Source: Burkholderia sp.
GTDB lineage: Bacteria; Pseudomonadota; Gammaproteobacteria; Burkholderiales; Burkholderiaceae
DNA: 64,000 nucleotides
Direction: 5' to 3'
NCBI GenBank assembly: GCA_040954445.1
Contig: CP144361.1
Span: 1,116,001-1,180,000 of the forward strand
Position numbers and translations under genes: made by a program. Positions 9,032-18,950 of this stretch are shown here, one piece after another. The notes below the pieces were generated by a model. The model made no database searches, was not told the origin of the DNA, and saw only the letters and a program-made list of their open reading frames with translations. Each line of letters begins with the position of its first letter. Position 1 is the stretch's first letter.

Positions 9032-10738
9032 ATGAGTACCGAACGCAACGACGCCCCAGCGGTATCCAATTTCATTCGAAACACAATCGACGACGACAAT
9101 CGCTCGGGTAAATGGGGCGGTCGCGTCGAGACGCGTTTCCCACCAGAGCCGAACGGTTATCTGCACATCGGTCATGCGAAGAGTATTTGCTTGAATTTCG
9201 GCGTGGCACGCGACTACGGCGGCGTCTGCCACCTACGCTTCGACGATACCAACCCGCAAAAAGAAAGCGTCGCATACGTGGACTCGATCGTCGAAGCCGT
9301 GCAATGGCTTGGCTTCGAGTGGCATAAAGACGGTCGCGATCACCGGTACTTCGCCAGCGACTACTACGACAAGCTCTACGAGTACGCAGAGCTTCTGGTC
9401 ACGCGCGGCAAAGCCTATGTGGACAGCCAGACCGCCGATGAAATACGCGCCAACCGCGGCTCGGCCACTGAGCCCGGCACGAACTCGCCATTCCGCGAGC
9501 GCTCGGTCGAGGAAAACCTCGACCTGCTACGTCGCATGAAAGCCGGCGCATTTCCCGAGGGGGCCCATGTGCTGCGTGCGAAGATCAATATGGCCTCGCC
9601 AAACTTCAATCTGCGCGACCCAGTAATCTACCGGATCCGCTACGCGAATCATTACCGCACGGGCGAAAAATGGTGCATCTACCCGCTGTACGACTACACG
9701 CACTGCATCTCGGACGCACTGGAAGGCATCACGCATTCGCTATGCACGCTTGAGTTCGAGAATCACCGCCCGCTGTACGACTGGGTGCTGAACGAACTGG
9801 CCGAGGCCGGCGTGTTCACGTATCCGCTGCCGCAACAGATCGAATTCTCGCGTCTAAACTTGACCTATGCGATCACCAGCAAGCGCAAGCTGCTGCAACT
9901 AGTGACCGAAAACCACGTGGACGGCTGGGACGACCCGAGAATGCCGACTATCGTCGGCATTCGCCGCCGCGGCTTTACGCCCGAGAGCCTGCTATTGTTT
10001 TGCGAGCGCATCGGCGTGACCAAAGTCGATTCCTGGATCGACATGGGCGTACTGGAAGGTGCGCTGCGCGACGACCTGGATGAGAAAGTGCCGCGTACCT
10101 TGGCCGTGCTTGATCCGCTCAAGTTGGTGATCGACAACTACCCAGAAGGCCAGACCGAAGACTGCACGGTGCCCGTGCATCCACATCATCCGGAACGCGG
10201 CGTGCGTACCTTCCCGATCTCGCGCGAGCTTTGGATTGAGCGCGAGGACTTCCAAGAAGTGCCGCCAAAAAGTTATTTCCGCTTGTTCCCCGGAAACAAA
10301 GTGCGACTGCGCTACGGCTACGTGATCGAGTGCACAGGCTTCAACAAAGATGAGCAAGGCAATATCGACGCCGTACATTGTAACTACTTCCCCGACAGCC
10401 GATCTGGCACCGAAGGCACGAACAACTACAAGGTCAAGGGTACCATCCATTGGCTCAGCGCGCCTGCGGCCGTGCAGGTCGAGGTACGGATCTACGACCG
10501 CTTGTTCCGAGAAGCTCATCCCGATGCGGGTGGCCGCAACTATCTCGAGGCACTGAACCCCGACTCGAAGAAAGTCATACAGGCCTATGTAGAACCGGGA
10601 ACTGAAAACGCGGCTCCCGAGGTTCGCTACCAGTTCGAACGCCACGGTTATTTCGTGGCCGACCGCTACGATTCAAAGCCGGGAAAGCCAGTATTCAACC
10701 GGATCGTTCCGCTGCGTGATAGTTGGGACGGAAGGTAA
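9032..10738 (+). CDS. glnS: Glutaminyl-tRNA synthetase
   Basis: A 568-residue class I aminoacyl-tRNA synthetase that charges tRNA-Gln with glutamine in the cytoplasm. The Rossmann domain carries the HIGH motif in PPEPNGYLHIGHAKS (residues ~32-46). The KMSKS-like loop is AITSKRKLLQLV (~280-291), and the C-terminal beta-barrel anticodon-binding domains follow to the end. The start codon is followed by STERNDAPAVSNFI, a usual Burkholderia-type N-terminus. Length is close to the 554 residues of E. coli. IS debris ends about 80 bp upstream, so the promoter space is very short. Single intact frame. Confidence 0.96.
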   Translation: MSTERNDAPAVSNFIRNTIDDDNRSGKWGGRVETRFPPEPNGYLHIGHAKSICLNFGVARDYGGVCHLRFDDTNPQKESVAYVDSIVEAVQWLGFEWHKDGRDHRYFASDYYDKLYEYAELLVTRGKAYVDSQTADEIRANRGSATEPGTNSPFRERSVEENLDLLRRMKAGAFPEGAHVLRAKINMASPNFNLRDPVIYRIRYANHYRTGEKWCIYPLYDYTHCISDALEGITHSLCTLEFENHRPLYDWVLNELAEAGVFTYPLPQQIEFSRLNLTYAITSKRKLLQLVTENHVDGWDDPRMPTIVGIRRRGFTPESLLLFCERIGVTKVDSWIDMGVLEGALRDDLDEKVPRTLAVLDPLKLVIDNYPEGQTEDCTVPVHPHHPERGVRTFPISRELWIEREDFQEVPPKSYFRLFPGNKVRLRYGYVIECTGFNKDEQGNIDAVHCNYFPDSRSGTEGTNNYKVKGTIHWLSAPAAVQVEVRIYDRLFREAHPDAGGRNYLEALNPDSKKVIQAYVEPGTENAAPEVRYQFERHGYFVADRYDSKPGKPVFNRIVPLRDSWDGR

Positions 10739-10809
10739 GCGTCCAGCGCGTGAAAGAATGAAAGATACCCGTGCGACCTTAAAGCTGTAGTCCAACACCT
10801 TTGCCAACC

Positions 10810-10830
10810 GGCGTTGTTGCCATAAATCAA
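10810..10830 (+). repeat. IS903-group terminal repeat scrap
   Basis: A lone terminal repeat with one inserted base (GGCGTTGTTGCCATAAATC) directly precedes the MITE at 10833. Confidence 0.75.
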
Positions 10831-10832
10831 CC

Positions 10833-10994
10833 GGCGTTGTTGCATAAATCGAGTGTGAGGACGCAACGGAACGGATTGCGGACCTCGCTCGTCCGCAATC
10901 CGTTCATATCGCCTGAAATTATTGATCCGAAATTCGTGATCAATATGCCCGTGGATGCCATTGCGTCCTCACGCTCGATTTATGCAACAACGCC
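10833..10994 (+). repeat. 162-bp MITE with IS903-group ends, copy 1
   Basis: It is bounded by the IS terminal repeat on both sides. It is built from two IS right ends in inverted orientation with no transposase coding. Inside its longer arm, between CTGAAATTA and TATGCCCG, lies a 22-bp near-palindrome (10920-10941) flanked by TA. A second 162-bp copy at 52101-52262 is almost identical in reverse orientation and has a clear 9-bp target duplication, so this is a mobile non-autonomous element. No duplication is seen around this copy. It lies between the 3' ends of glnS and lpdA. Confidence 0.88.
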
Positions 10995-11052
10995 CAATAA
11001 GAGTAGTTTTATTGATGGCTCACCGCCAGGCACTGGCCAAGGAACGACCATC

Positions 11053-12825
11053 TTACTTCTTCTTGCGCACGGGCGGCAGGTCGGTACAAACGTCTTCGTA
11101 CAACTCGGCGGCCATCCCAACTGATTCGCCAAGCGTCGGGTGCGGATGAATGGTCTTGCCGATGTCCTCAGCGTCCGCGCCCATCTCGATGGCCAAACAG
11201 ACTTCGCTGATCAGGTCACCCGCATTTAAGCCGACGATGCCGCCGCCGATCAAGCGATGGGTTGCTTCGTCGAAGATCAGCTTGGTGAAACCTTCGTCGC
11301 GACTGTTCGCGATTGCACGACCCGATGCCATCCAGGGGAACACGGCCTTGCCATACTTGATCCCCTCGGCCTTGCACCGGTCTTCGGTCTTGCCAGCCCA
11401 GGCTACTTCCGGATCGGTATAGGCCACCGACGGGATCTGCAGTGCATCGAAATAGACCTGCTCGCCGTGTGCTGCCTCGGCCGCGACATGGCCCTCATGC
11501 ACCGCCTTGTGCGCGAGCATCGGCTGGCCGACGATATCACCGATCGCGAAGATATGCGGCACATTGGTGCGCATCTGCTTGTCGACTTTGATGAAGCCGT
11601 GATCGGTAACCGCCATGCCCGCCTTGTTGGCACCAATCTTCGTGCCGTTTGGGCTGCGGCCCACCGCCACCAGCACAAGGTCGTAGCGCTGCGCATCCGC
11701 CGGAGCTTTCTCACCTTTGAACTTCACGTAGATACCGTCTTCCTTCGCCTCAGCAGCCACCGTCTTGGTTTTGAGCATCACGTTGCCGAAACGCTTGGCG
11801 TTGTACTTTTCCCAGACCTTCACCAGGTCGCGGTCCGTGCCCATCATCAGGCCATCCATCATTTCGACTACGTCAATCTTGGCACCCAGCGAAGAGTAGA
11901 CGGTCGCCATTTCCAGGCCGATACTGCCGCCGCCAATCACCAGCATACGCTTAGGCAGTTGGCGAAGCTCCAGCGCGCCGGTCGAGTCAATCACGCGCGG
12001 ATCGTCCGGCATGAAGGGCAGCTTTATGGCCTGCGAACCGGCTGCGATGATAGCCTGCTTGAACTTGACGATCTTCTTACTGCCCTCAACCTGCACTTCA
12101 AGATGATGTGGGTCGACGAAGCTGCCGACGCCAATCACCACCTCGACCTTACGTGCCTTGGCTATGCCGGCCAGGCCCGTGGTCAGTTGCTTGACCACAC
12201 CCGACTTAAAGTCACGCAGCTTACTTAGATCAATCTCAGGCTTATCGAAAGAGATGCCGTGATACGCCAGTGCAGCCGCTTCATCGAGCACCAGCGCAGT
12301 GTGTAGAAGCGCCTTCGACGGGATACAGCCCACGTTCAGGCATACCCCGCCGAGCACCGAATAACGCTCGACCAGCACCGTCTTCATGCCGAGGTCGGCG
12401 GCACGGAACGCAGCCGCATAGCCGCCGGGACCCGAACCGAGCACCAGCATGTCGCATTCGATATCGGCGTTGTCCGAGTAGCTTCCGGTCTGCGGCGCGG
12501 TCGAGGTGGCTTTTCCTGCCCACGTCTCGTCAGGCTGCACAGCCGGCGCTTCTGGTGCCTTGGCGACGGCCCGCTTCGTGGCTTCCATGCCGCTGTCCAG
12601 CACCAAAATCAGCATGCCTCCCGACACGTTGTCACCCACTTTGACCTTCACTTCCTTCACCACAGCGGCTTCCGAGCTCGGCACATCGATGGTGGCCTTG
12701 TCTGATTCCAGTGTGACGAGCGACTGCTCCTTCTCCACCTTATCACCCGCCTGCACCAGCACCTCGATAACCAGCATTTCCTTAAAACCTACAATATCCG
12801 GCACTTTGATTTCTATCAGACTCAT
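11053..12825 (-). CDS. lpdA: Dihydrolipoyl dehydrogenase (E3) with N-terminal lipoyl domain
   Basis: A 590-residue FAD-dependent E3 of the pyruvate dehydrogenase complex; it reoxidises dihydrolipoamide with NAD+. Residues ~1-80 form a lipoyl domain (ESDKATIDVP, lipoylated K43), then a linker, then the flavoprotein. The flavoprotein has GSGPGGYAAAF for FAD, the redox disulfide in GGVCLNVGCIPSK, GGGSIGLEMATV for NAD, and a C-terminal HPHPTLGES interface motif with the catalytic His. The fused lipoyl domain is typical of betaproteobacterial E3. It follows aceF on the same strand after an 82-bp gap and belongs to the aceE-aceF-lpdA transcription unit, now interrupted upstream of aceF. Confidence 0.96.
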   Translation of the reverse strand: MSLIEIKVPDIVGFKEMLVIEVLVQAGDKVEKEQSLVTLESDKATIDVPSSEAAVVKEVKVKVGDNVSGGMLILVLDSGMEATKRAVAKAPEAPAVQPDETWAGKATSTAPQTGSYSDNADIECDMLVLGSGPGGYAAAFRAADLGMKTVLVERYSVLGGVCLNVGCIPSKALLHTALVLDEAAALAYHGISFDKPEIDLSKLRDFKSGVVKQLTTGLAGIAKARKVEVVIGVGSFVDPHHLEVQVEGSKKIVKFKQAIIAAGSQAIKLPFMPDDPRVIDSTGALELRQLPKRMLVIGGGSIGLEMATVYSSLGAKIDVVEMMDGLMMGTDRDLVKVWEKYNAKRFGNVMLKTKTVAAEAKEDGIYVKFKGEKAPADAQRYDLVLVAVGRSPNGTKIGANKAGMAVTDHGFIKVDKQMRTNVPHIFAIGDIVGQPMLAHKAVHEGHVAAEAAHGEQVYFDALQIPSVAYTDPEVAWAGKTEDRCKAEGIKYGKAVFPWMASGRAIANSRDEGFTKLIFDEATHRLIGGGIVGLNAGDLISEVCLAIEMGADAEDIGKTIHPHPTLGESVGMAAELYEDVCTDLPPVRKKK

Positions 12826-12907
12826 GAACTATCCCCTTACTTGTTTGGGCTAGCGCCGATCGGACCACGCATCCGCGAGCACGTGCGCACCGGGATGCCA
12901 TCAGGCA

Positions 12908-14491
12908 TCAGAGGATCACGCGACGGAAATCGCCGAGGATCTGCGCGAGATAGGCATTGAAGCGCGCAGCCGCCGCGCCATCGATCACGCGATGGTCGTA
13001 CGAGAGTGACATCGGCAGCATCAGGCGGGGTACGAACTGCGTGCCGTCCCACACCGGCTTCATCGCGCCACGCGACAAGCCCAGAATCGCGACCTCCGGC
13101 GCGTTGACGATCGGCGTGAAATGCGTGCCACCGATGCCACCCAACGAGGAGATCGAGAAGCAGCCGCCCTGCATCTGGTCGAGTTTGAGCGTACCTTCGC
13201 GCGCCACGTTTGACAGGTCCGCCATTGCCTTGGCGATCTCGGCTAGGCCCTTCTTGTCCGCATCACGGATCACCGGCACGACCAGGCCGTTTGGCGTGTC
13301 GGCGGCGAAACCGATGTGATAGTGCTGCTTGAGGATCAGGTTGTCACCGTCCAGGCTCGCGTTGAAAGTCGGGAACTGCTTCAGTGCCGAGACCACCGCT
13401 TTGATCACGAAGGCCAGCATTGTGAACTTGATGCCCGACTTTTCGTTTTCTTTGTTGAGCTGGATGCGCAGCGTCTCGAGCTCGGTGATGTCGGCCTCGT
13501 CGTTATGCGTGACGTGCGGGATCATCACCCAGTTGCGATGAAGGTTCGCGCCCGAAATCTTTTTGATGCGCGACAGCGGCTGGGCTTCGATCACGCCAAA
13601 CTTAGTGAAGTCGATCTTCGGCCACGGTAGCAGATTCAGTTCGCCACCGACTGTGGCTGGTGCAGACGCTGCAGCTGGTCCCGCGCATTGTCCCGACATC
13701 ACGCCCTTCACGAAGGCGATGATGTCTTCTTTGGTGATACGGCCCTTCGGGCCGCTACCTGCTAGGCCGCCGACGTCTACGGCAAGTTCGCGCGCGAACT
13801 TACGCACCGACGGCGAGGCGTGTCTGGCGCGACCGTCTTCTGCCGGCTTGGCTTCGGCTTGGGCCAGTGCGGCGGTCTTATGTGTTTCCACTTTGACTGC
13901 CTCGGCTTTTGGCGCAGCTGCGGTGGGTGCAACGCTTTTGCCGCTTTCCAGTAGGACGATCAGCGTGCCTTCCGAGACGTTGTCGCCAAGCGTGACGTTA
14001 ATTTCTTTGACTACACCGGCGACCGGGCTCGGCACGTCCATGGTGGCCTTGTCGGACTCGAGCGTGACCAGTGACTGTTCCTTTTCGACCTTTTCACCGA
14101 CCTTCACGCCAATCTCGATGACTGGGATGTCCTTGAAATCGCCGATATCCGGCACCTTAACCTCGACCGTACCGCCAGTGGCCGCTGCGGTCGGCGTAGC
14201 GGCAGGTACTACGGCAGTCTTCGGGGCTTCTTCGGCTTTAGCCTTGCCCGCGCCGCTCTCGAGGATCATGATCAAAGTGCCTTCCGACACGTTGTCACCC
14301 ACCTTGACTTTCATTTCCTTCACCACGCCGGCTTCCGAGCTCGGCACGTCTATGGTGGCCTTGTCCGATTCCAGCGTGACGAGCGACTGCTCCTTGTCCA
14401 CCGTATCGCCCACCTCCACCAGCACCTCGATGACGGGCACTTCCTTGAACTCGCCGATATTTGGCACTCTGACTGCGATCGATTGACTCAT
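12908..14491 (-). CDS. aceF: Dihydrolipoamide acetyltransferase (E2) of pyruvate dehydrogenase
   Basis: A 527-residue core enzyme that transfers acetyl from lipoamide to CoA. It has two N-terminal lipoyl domains, each with ESDKAT (first lipoyl Lys is K44), joined by Ala/Pro/Thr-rich linkers. A peripheral-subunit binding domain follows (SPSVRKFARELAVDV). The C-terminal acyltransferase domain has SYDHRVIDGAAAARF with the catalytic His and Asp. The start is set at MSQSIAVRVPNIGEF, preceded by an AGGAAA ribosome site. Upstream, where aceE should follow closely, a 36-bp perfect hairpin repeat (14565-14679) and an IS (14685-15812) intervene, so aceF-lpdA transcription may depend on a new promoter. 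Confidence 0.96.
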   Translation of the reverse strand: MSQSIAVRVPNIGEFKEVPVIEVLVEVGDTVDKEQSLVTLESDKATIDVPSSEAGVVKEMKVKVGDNVSEGTLIMILESGAGKAKAEEAPKTAVVPAATPTAAATGGTVEVKVPDIGDFKDIPVIEIGVKVGEKVEKEQSLVTLESDKATMDVPSPVAGVVKEINVTLGDNVSEGTLIVLLESGKSVAPTAAAPKAEAVKVETHKTAALAQAEAKPAEDGRARHASPSVRKFARELAVDVGGLAGSGPKGRITKEDIIAFVKGVMSGQCAGPAAASAPATVGGELNLLPWPKIDFTKFGVIEAQPLSRIKKISGANLHRNWVMIPHVTHNDEADITELETLRIQLNKENEKSGIKFTMLAFVIKAVVSALKQFPTFNASLDGDNLILKQHYHIGFAADTPNGLVVPVIRDADKKGLAEIAKAMADLSNVAREGTLKLDQMQGGCFSISSLGGIGGTHFTPIVNAPEVAILGLSRGAMKPVWDGTQFVPRLMLPMSLSYDHRVIDGAAAARFNAYLAQILGDFRRVIL

Positions 14492-14564
14492 TTGTATATG
14501 TTTTCCTGGGTCGCGTTCGCCGGTGACGGCGAGCGCGACATGACATGATGGCATGTTTACGTTA

Positions 14565-14679
14565 TTTATTTGAAAGTCGTGATCTTGAAATTGTAGAATC
14601 TGCCCTCATGTCTCGTTTTTTGCATGCTCATCACATGATGGACGATTCTACAATTTCAAGATCACGACTTTCAAATAAA
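14565..14679. repeat. 115-bp hairpin element with 36-bp perfect arms
   Basis: The arms at 14565-14600 and 14644-14679 are perfect inverted repeats over 36 bp with a 43-bp spacer. The inner arm motif CGTGATCTTGAAATT and the loop motif CTCATGTCTCGTTTT recur in elements at 20008, 42026 and 58571, so this is a dispersed MITE-like family. The ends resemble those next to the IS630 remnants. It lies 74 bp upstream of aceF and would form a very stable RNA hairpin. Confidence 0.88.
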
Positions 14680-14684
14680 TGAAC

Positions 14685-15812
14685 GGTGTTTTTGCATCAA
14701 TCTGGCGAGAGCCGGTGACGTTTACGCGCAAAGATCGGGGCGAGCCCCCTGTAATCAAGTCAGATTTCGGCGTAAATTTTCGATTTTTGCCAAGCAGATG
14801 CGCAGAGGGACGTACGTAAGACAGGTGAGCCGAAGGCACGCTACTGCGTCAGGAAGTAGACGGCCTATAACGCGGGCCTGATCAACCGGGGGAACATAAC
14901 AATATGGATAGATGAAGCTGTCCTTGCCAGAATACCCGATGCCATACCCGCACGTGGTCGCCCGTGTGTCTATACGGCGATACGGTGATTCAGGCATTAC
15001 TTGGCGTGAAGACCGTCTATCGACTGACGTTGCGCACCCTGCAAGGTTTCACCCAAAGTCTGCGCGATCTGGCTTTCCCGAGCTTGCCGGTGCCGAATTA
15101 CACCACGCTCTGTCGCCGGGCAAAAACGCTTGATGTCGAACTGCCGCTCCTTCGTGACAATGAACCGATCCATCTGGTTGTCGACAGCACCGGTCTGAAG
15201 GTCTATGGAGAAGGTGAATGGAAGGTGCGCCAGCACGGCTACTCGAAGCGGCGCACGTGGCGTAAAGTCCATCTCGCGCTCAACGCGAATACGGGTCAAG
15301 TGCATGCCGCGCTAATGACGAATCAGAATGTGGCTGACGGTGACGCTCTGGCCAAGTTGCTCGACCAGATTCCACGCGAAGAACAAAGCGATGTCATCGG
15401 CGGTGATGGTGCCTACGACACCAAGCCATGCCATGCGGCCATTGCTGCACGCAGTGCTATTCCTTCGATTCCGCCACGCGAGGGTGCCGTTCATTGGCCA
15501 GCGGATATGCCCGGTGCGGCGTGGCGTAATGGCGCGGTTGATGCAATTGCCAGTGACGGTCGTCGAGAATGGAAGCAAGACAGTGGCTACCACCGGCGAT
15601 CGCTTGCCGAGAATGCGATGTATCGGTTCAAGGCCCTCACCGGCAACTGTTTCTGGGCGCGTCACATCGATTCGCAGGCGACCGAGGTCTCCGTTCGCGT
15701 CGGCGTCATCAACCGTATGGTGGACCTCGCGCGTCCGCAATCCGTTCGTATCGCCTGAAATTATGCCCGTCGATGCCATTGCATCCTCACGCTCGATTTA
15801 TGCAACAACGCC
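14685..15812 (+). mobile_element. IS903-group IS, old copy between aceE and aceF
   Basis: The left terminal repeat is degenerate (GGTGTTTTTGCATCAATC) and the right one intact; length 1128 bp. It ends 3 bp after the aceE stop codon and starts 5 bp from the hairpin element. No target duplication is visible. It is transcribed against the aceE-aceF direction. Confidence 0.92.
14797..15758 (+). pseudogene. IS903-group transposase, stop and frameshift in N-terminal part
   Basis: The diverged start (ATGCGCAGAGGGACG) is followed by an in-frame TAG near 14857 and a base insertion near 14967. From codon ~57 onward the frame is open to the native end. The DDE residues remain in that part, but the N-terminus is lost. 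Confidence 0.88.
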
Positions 15813-15815
15813 GCG

Positions 15816-18512
15816 TTAAACCGTCATTGGATTGGGCTTAGACGGATCAAGATCGTACTTCTTGATCGCCTCGGCCACGACCTTGCGGTCGATCATGCCT
15901 TCGTCAGCTAGCGCGTTCAGCGCGGCGATGGTCACCCAGTAGCGGTCCACTTCGAAAAAGTGGCGCAGCGTTTTGCGGGTGTCCGAACGACCGTAGCCGT
16001 CGGTACCGAGCACCACGAAGCGGCGGTCGATTTGGCCGCGGATCTGGTCGACCAGCGCGCGCAGGTAGTCGGTCGATGCGATCACCGGGCCTTGCGTGTC
16101 CTTCAGCAGCTTTTGAACATGTGACAGGCGGCGCACCTCGGTCGGGTTCAGAAGGTTCCAACGCTGGACGTCATGGCCTTCGCGCGCCAGTTCGGTGAAG
16201 CTCGGCACGCTCCAGAGATCGGCGACGACGCCCCAGTCGTTCTTCAGCAGGTCGGCAGCAGCGATTACCTCGTTGAAGATCGCACCCGCACCCAGCAGTT
16301 GCACGCGCGGTGCCTTCTGGCCAGCCTCGGCCTTCTTGAACGAGTACATGCCCTTGATGATGTCGACCGCCACGTGCTTGCCCTCCGGGATCGCCGGATG
16401 CTTATAGTTTTCGTTCATCACCGTGATGTAGTAATACACGTCCTCCTGGTCAGCCACCATGCGCTGGAGGCCATGCTGGATGATCACCGCGAGCTCGTAG
16501 CTGAAGGTCGGGTCATAGCTGACGCAGTTCGGCACCGAGGCCGCCCACAGCAGCGAATGGCCGTCCTCGTGCTGCAGACCTTCACCGTTCAGCGTGGTCC
16601 GACCGGCGGTGCCACCCAATAGGAAGCCGCGCGAACGCATGTCACCGGCGGCCCAGGCTAGGTCGCCAATGCGCTGGAAGCCGAACATCGAATAAAAGAT
16701 GTAGAATGGCACCATGATTTCATTGTGCGTCGAGTACGATGTCGCCGCCGCGATCCAGTCGCACATGCCGCCCGCTTCATTGATTCCTTCCTGCAGGATC
16801 TGGCCAGTTTCCGATTCTTTGTAGAACATCAGCTGGTCAGAATCTTCTGGCACGTATTTCTGGCCCTGCTGGTTCCAGATGCCGATCTGGCGGAACAGGC
16901 TTTCCATGCCGAAGGTGCGCGACTCATCCGGGACGATCGGCACCACGCGCTTGCCTAGCGCCTTATCCTTGAGCAGAATGTTCAGGATCCGCACGAAGGA
17001 CATTGTGGTCGAGATTTCGCGGCCTTCGCCAGTGCCGTTGAGCAGGGGCTCGAAAACCTCGAGCGCTGGCACCGGCAGCGATTTCGCCTTCTGGCGACGC
17101 TGCGGCAGGTAGCCGCCGAGCGCCTGGCGCTGCTGGCGCATGTACTCGAGTTCCTTCGAACCTTCCTCGAACTTCAGGTAGGGCACGTCGCCGATCACGT
17201 CGTCCGAAATCGGCAGGCGGAACTGGTCACGGAAGCGCTTCAGTTGCTCGACCGGCAGCTTCTTCTGCTGGTGGGTGATGTTCATGGCTTGGCCGGCCTC
17301 GCCCATGCCGTAACCCTTGATGGTCTTAGCGAGAATCACGGTCGGTGAGCCCTTCGATTTGCTCGCCTCGTGGAACGCCGCATAGATCTTGTGGGGATCG
17401 TGTCCGCCGCGATTCAGGCTCCAGATATCGTCGTCGGACCAATCGTCAACCAGCGCTTTCAGTTCCGGCGTGTTGAAGAAGTGCTCGCGCACGTAGGCAC
17501 CCGATTCTGACTTATAGGTCTGATACTCGCCGTCGACTACGTCCATCATGCGGCGCATCAGCGCGCCGCTCTTGTCGCGCGCGAACAGCGCATCCCAGCG
17601 GCTGCCCCAGATTACCTTGATGACGTTCCAGCGGGCACCGCGGAATTCGGATTCCAGTTCTTGGATGATCTTGCCGTTGCCGCGCACCGGGCCGTCCAGG
17701 CGCTGCAAGTTACAGTTGATCACGAACACCAGGTTGTCCAGCCGCTCTCGGCTAGCCATGCCGATCGCGCCGAGCGATTCTGGCTCGTCGGTCTCACCGT
17801 CGCCGAGGAAGGTCCAGACCTTACGGCCCTGGGTCTTGGCGATGCCGCGCGCTTCCATGTACTTCATGAAGCGGGCCTGGTAGATCGCCATGATCGGGCC
17901 GAGGCCCATCGAGACGGTCGGGAACTGCCAGAAATCCGGCATCAGCCATGGATGCGGGTACGAGGAAATGCCTTTCCCGCCTACTTCCTGGCGGAAGTTG
18001 CCGAGCTGGCCCTCTGTCAGGCGGCCCAGCAAAAAGGCGCGCGAATAGACGCCAGGCGAGGAATGGCCCTGCACAAACACCAGGTCCCCGCCATGCTCGG
18101 CGGACGGCGCGTGCCAAAAGTGGTTGTAGCCGACGTCATACAGGGTTGCGGCCGAGGCGAACGAGGCGATATGACCGCCCACATTAGTATTCTTTCCGGC
18201 GCGCAGTACTATCGCCAACGCGTTCCAGCGCGTGTATGAACGAATGCGGTGCTCGAGATTCTGGTCGCCCGGGTTCTTGGCCTGCTGGTCGAGTGGGATG
18301 GTATTGATGTAGGGGGTATTTACGGAATATGGCAGATATTCTCCGTTCATGCGGGCGAACTCGATCTGCTTCTCGATGAGGTAGTGCGCACGATCCGAAC
18401 CGACGGAAGAAATCACGCCGTTCAGGGCTTCGAGCCATTCGACTGTTTCCTGGGCATCTTCGTCGTGCTCGGCGGCCACATACTTCATCACTTCGTTCGG
18501 TACAGCGGACAT
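15816..18512 (-). CDS. aceE: Pyruvate dehydrogenase E1 component
   Basis: An 898-residue homodimeric thiamine-diphosphate enzyme that decarboxylates pyruvate and acetylates the lipoyl groups of AceF. The ThDP/Mg site is visible as FLGDGETDEPESLGAI followed by VFVINCNLQRLDGP. Other hallmarks are FWHAPSAEHGGDLVFVQGHSSPG near the N-terminus and EGLQHEDGHSLL. The start at MSAVPNEVMKYVAAEHDEDAQ is preceded by AGGAG seven bases upstream (CCCAGGAGACGAGT). Length fits Burkholderiaceae E1. The gene is intact, but the 3' neighbour aceF is now separated by 1.3 kb of repeat and IS sequence. Confidence 0.97.
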   Translation of the reverse strand: MSAVPNEVMKYVAAEHDEDAQETVEWLEALNGVISSVGSDRAHYLIEKQIEFARMNGEYLPYSVNTPYINTIPLDQQAKNPGDQNLEHRIRSYTRWNALAIVLRAGKNTNVGGHIASFASAATLYDVGYNHFWHAPSAEHGGDLVFVQGHSSPGVYSRAFLLGRLTEGQLGNFRQEVGGKGISSYPHPWLMPDFWQFPTVSMGLGPIMAIYQARFMKYMEARGIAKTQGRKVWTFLGDGETDEPESLGAIGMASRERLDNLVFVINCNLQRLDGPVRGNGKIIQELESEFRGARWNVIKVIWGSRWDALFARDKSGALMRRMMDVVDGEYQTYKSESGAYVREHFFNTPELKALVDDWSDDDIWSLNRGGHDPHKIYAAFHEASKSKGSPTVILAKTIKGYGMGEAGQAMNITHQQKKLPVEQLKRFRDQFRLPISDDVIGDVPYLKFEEGSKELEYMRQQRQALGGYLPQRRQKAKSLPVPALEVFEPLLNGTGEGREISTTMSFVRILNILLKDKALGKRVVPIVPDESRTFGMESLFRQIGIWNQQGQKYVPEDSDQLMFYKESETGQILQEGINEAGGMCDWIAAATSYSTHNEIMVPFYIFYSMFGFQRIGDLAWAAGDMRSRGFLLGGTAGRTTLNGEGLQHEDGHSLLWAASVPNCVSYDPTFSYELAVIIQHGLQRMVADQEDVYYYITVMNENYKHPAIPEGKHVAVDIIKGMYSFKKAEAGQKAPRVQLLGAGAIFNEVIAAADLLKNDWGVVADLWSVPSFTELAREGHDVQRWNLLNPTEVRRLSHVQKLLKDTQGPVIASTDYLRALVDQIRGQIDRRFVVLGTDGYGRSDTRKTLRHFFEVDRYWVTIAALNALADEGMIDRKVVAEAIKKYDLDPSKPNPMTV

Positions 18513-18882
18513 ACTCGTCTCCTGGGTCCTGAGTGTGAGGATCGCGCTGCGTGCAGACGACGTGATTCGAGACGGCTGCGGCAAGCTCCGGCGGATTGTA
18601 AAGACCCTCGACTGGCTGGCACAACAAAATTTTCAAGTTATGAAAGTGTTTCTCACCATACGAAATTTTACTGCGCTGCACCCTTGTCACTTGGCCCATG
18701 CGCGACACATTTCGCTTTCGGTTCAACAATGCACGCCGCTGTTTTGTTCGCATGGCCCTGCGCTACAATATGTGCCATGATTGACTAATCAGCTATTTGC
18801 ACGCTCGACGCGAGCGTCCGGTGCGGCGCCGGTCGAGTCGCAGTTCTCCCGCGTTGGCACCACGGCCCGTGGTGGCCTAATT
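18513..18882. other. aceE upstream region, possible gene remnant
   Basis: This holds the 5' leader and promoter region of aceE, which I could not resolve to specific boxes. From about 18778 on the plus strand a short frame with Burkholderia-like codon use (QLFARSTRASGAAPV) runs into IS sequence at 18883. It may be the 5' stub of a divergent gene. That reading is speculative. Confidence 0.4.
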
Positions 18883-18950
18883 CGGCGTTGTTACATAAAT
18901 CTGGAGAAGGCTGGTGACCGTTTACGCCCAACGGTCGTGGCGAGCCACTG
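18883..18950 (+). mobile_element. IS903-group left-end remnant
   Basis: A diverged left end (GGCGTTGTTACATAAATC, then GTTTACGCCCAACGG and GGCGAGCC) stops after 68 bp where IS630-type sequence begins. Confidence 0.75.
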
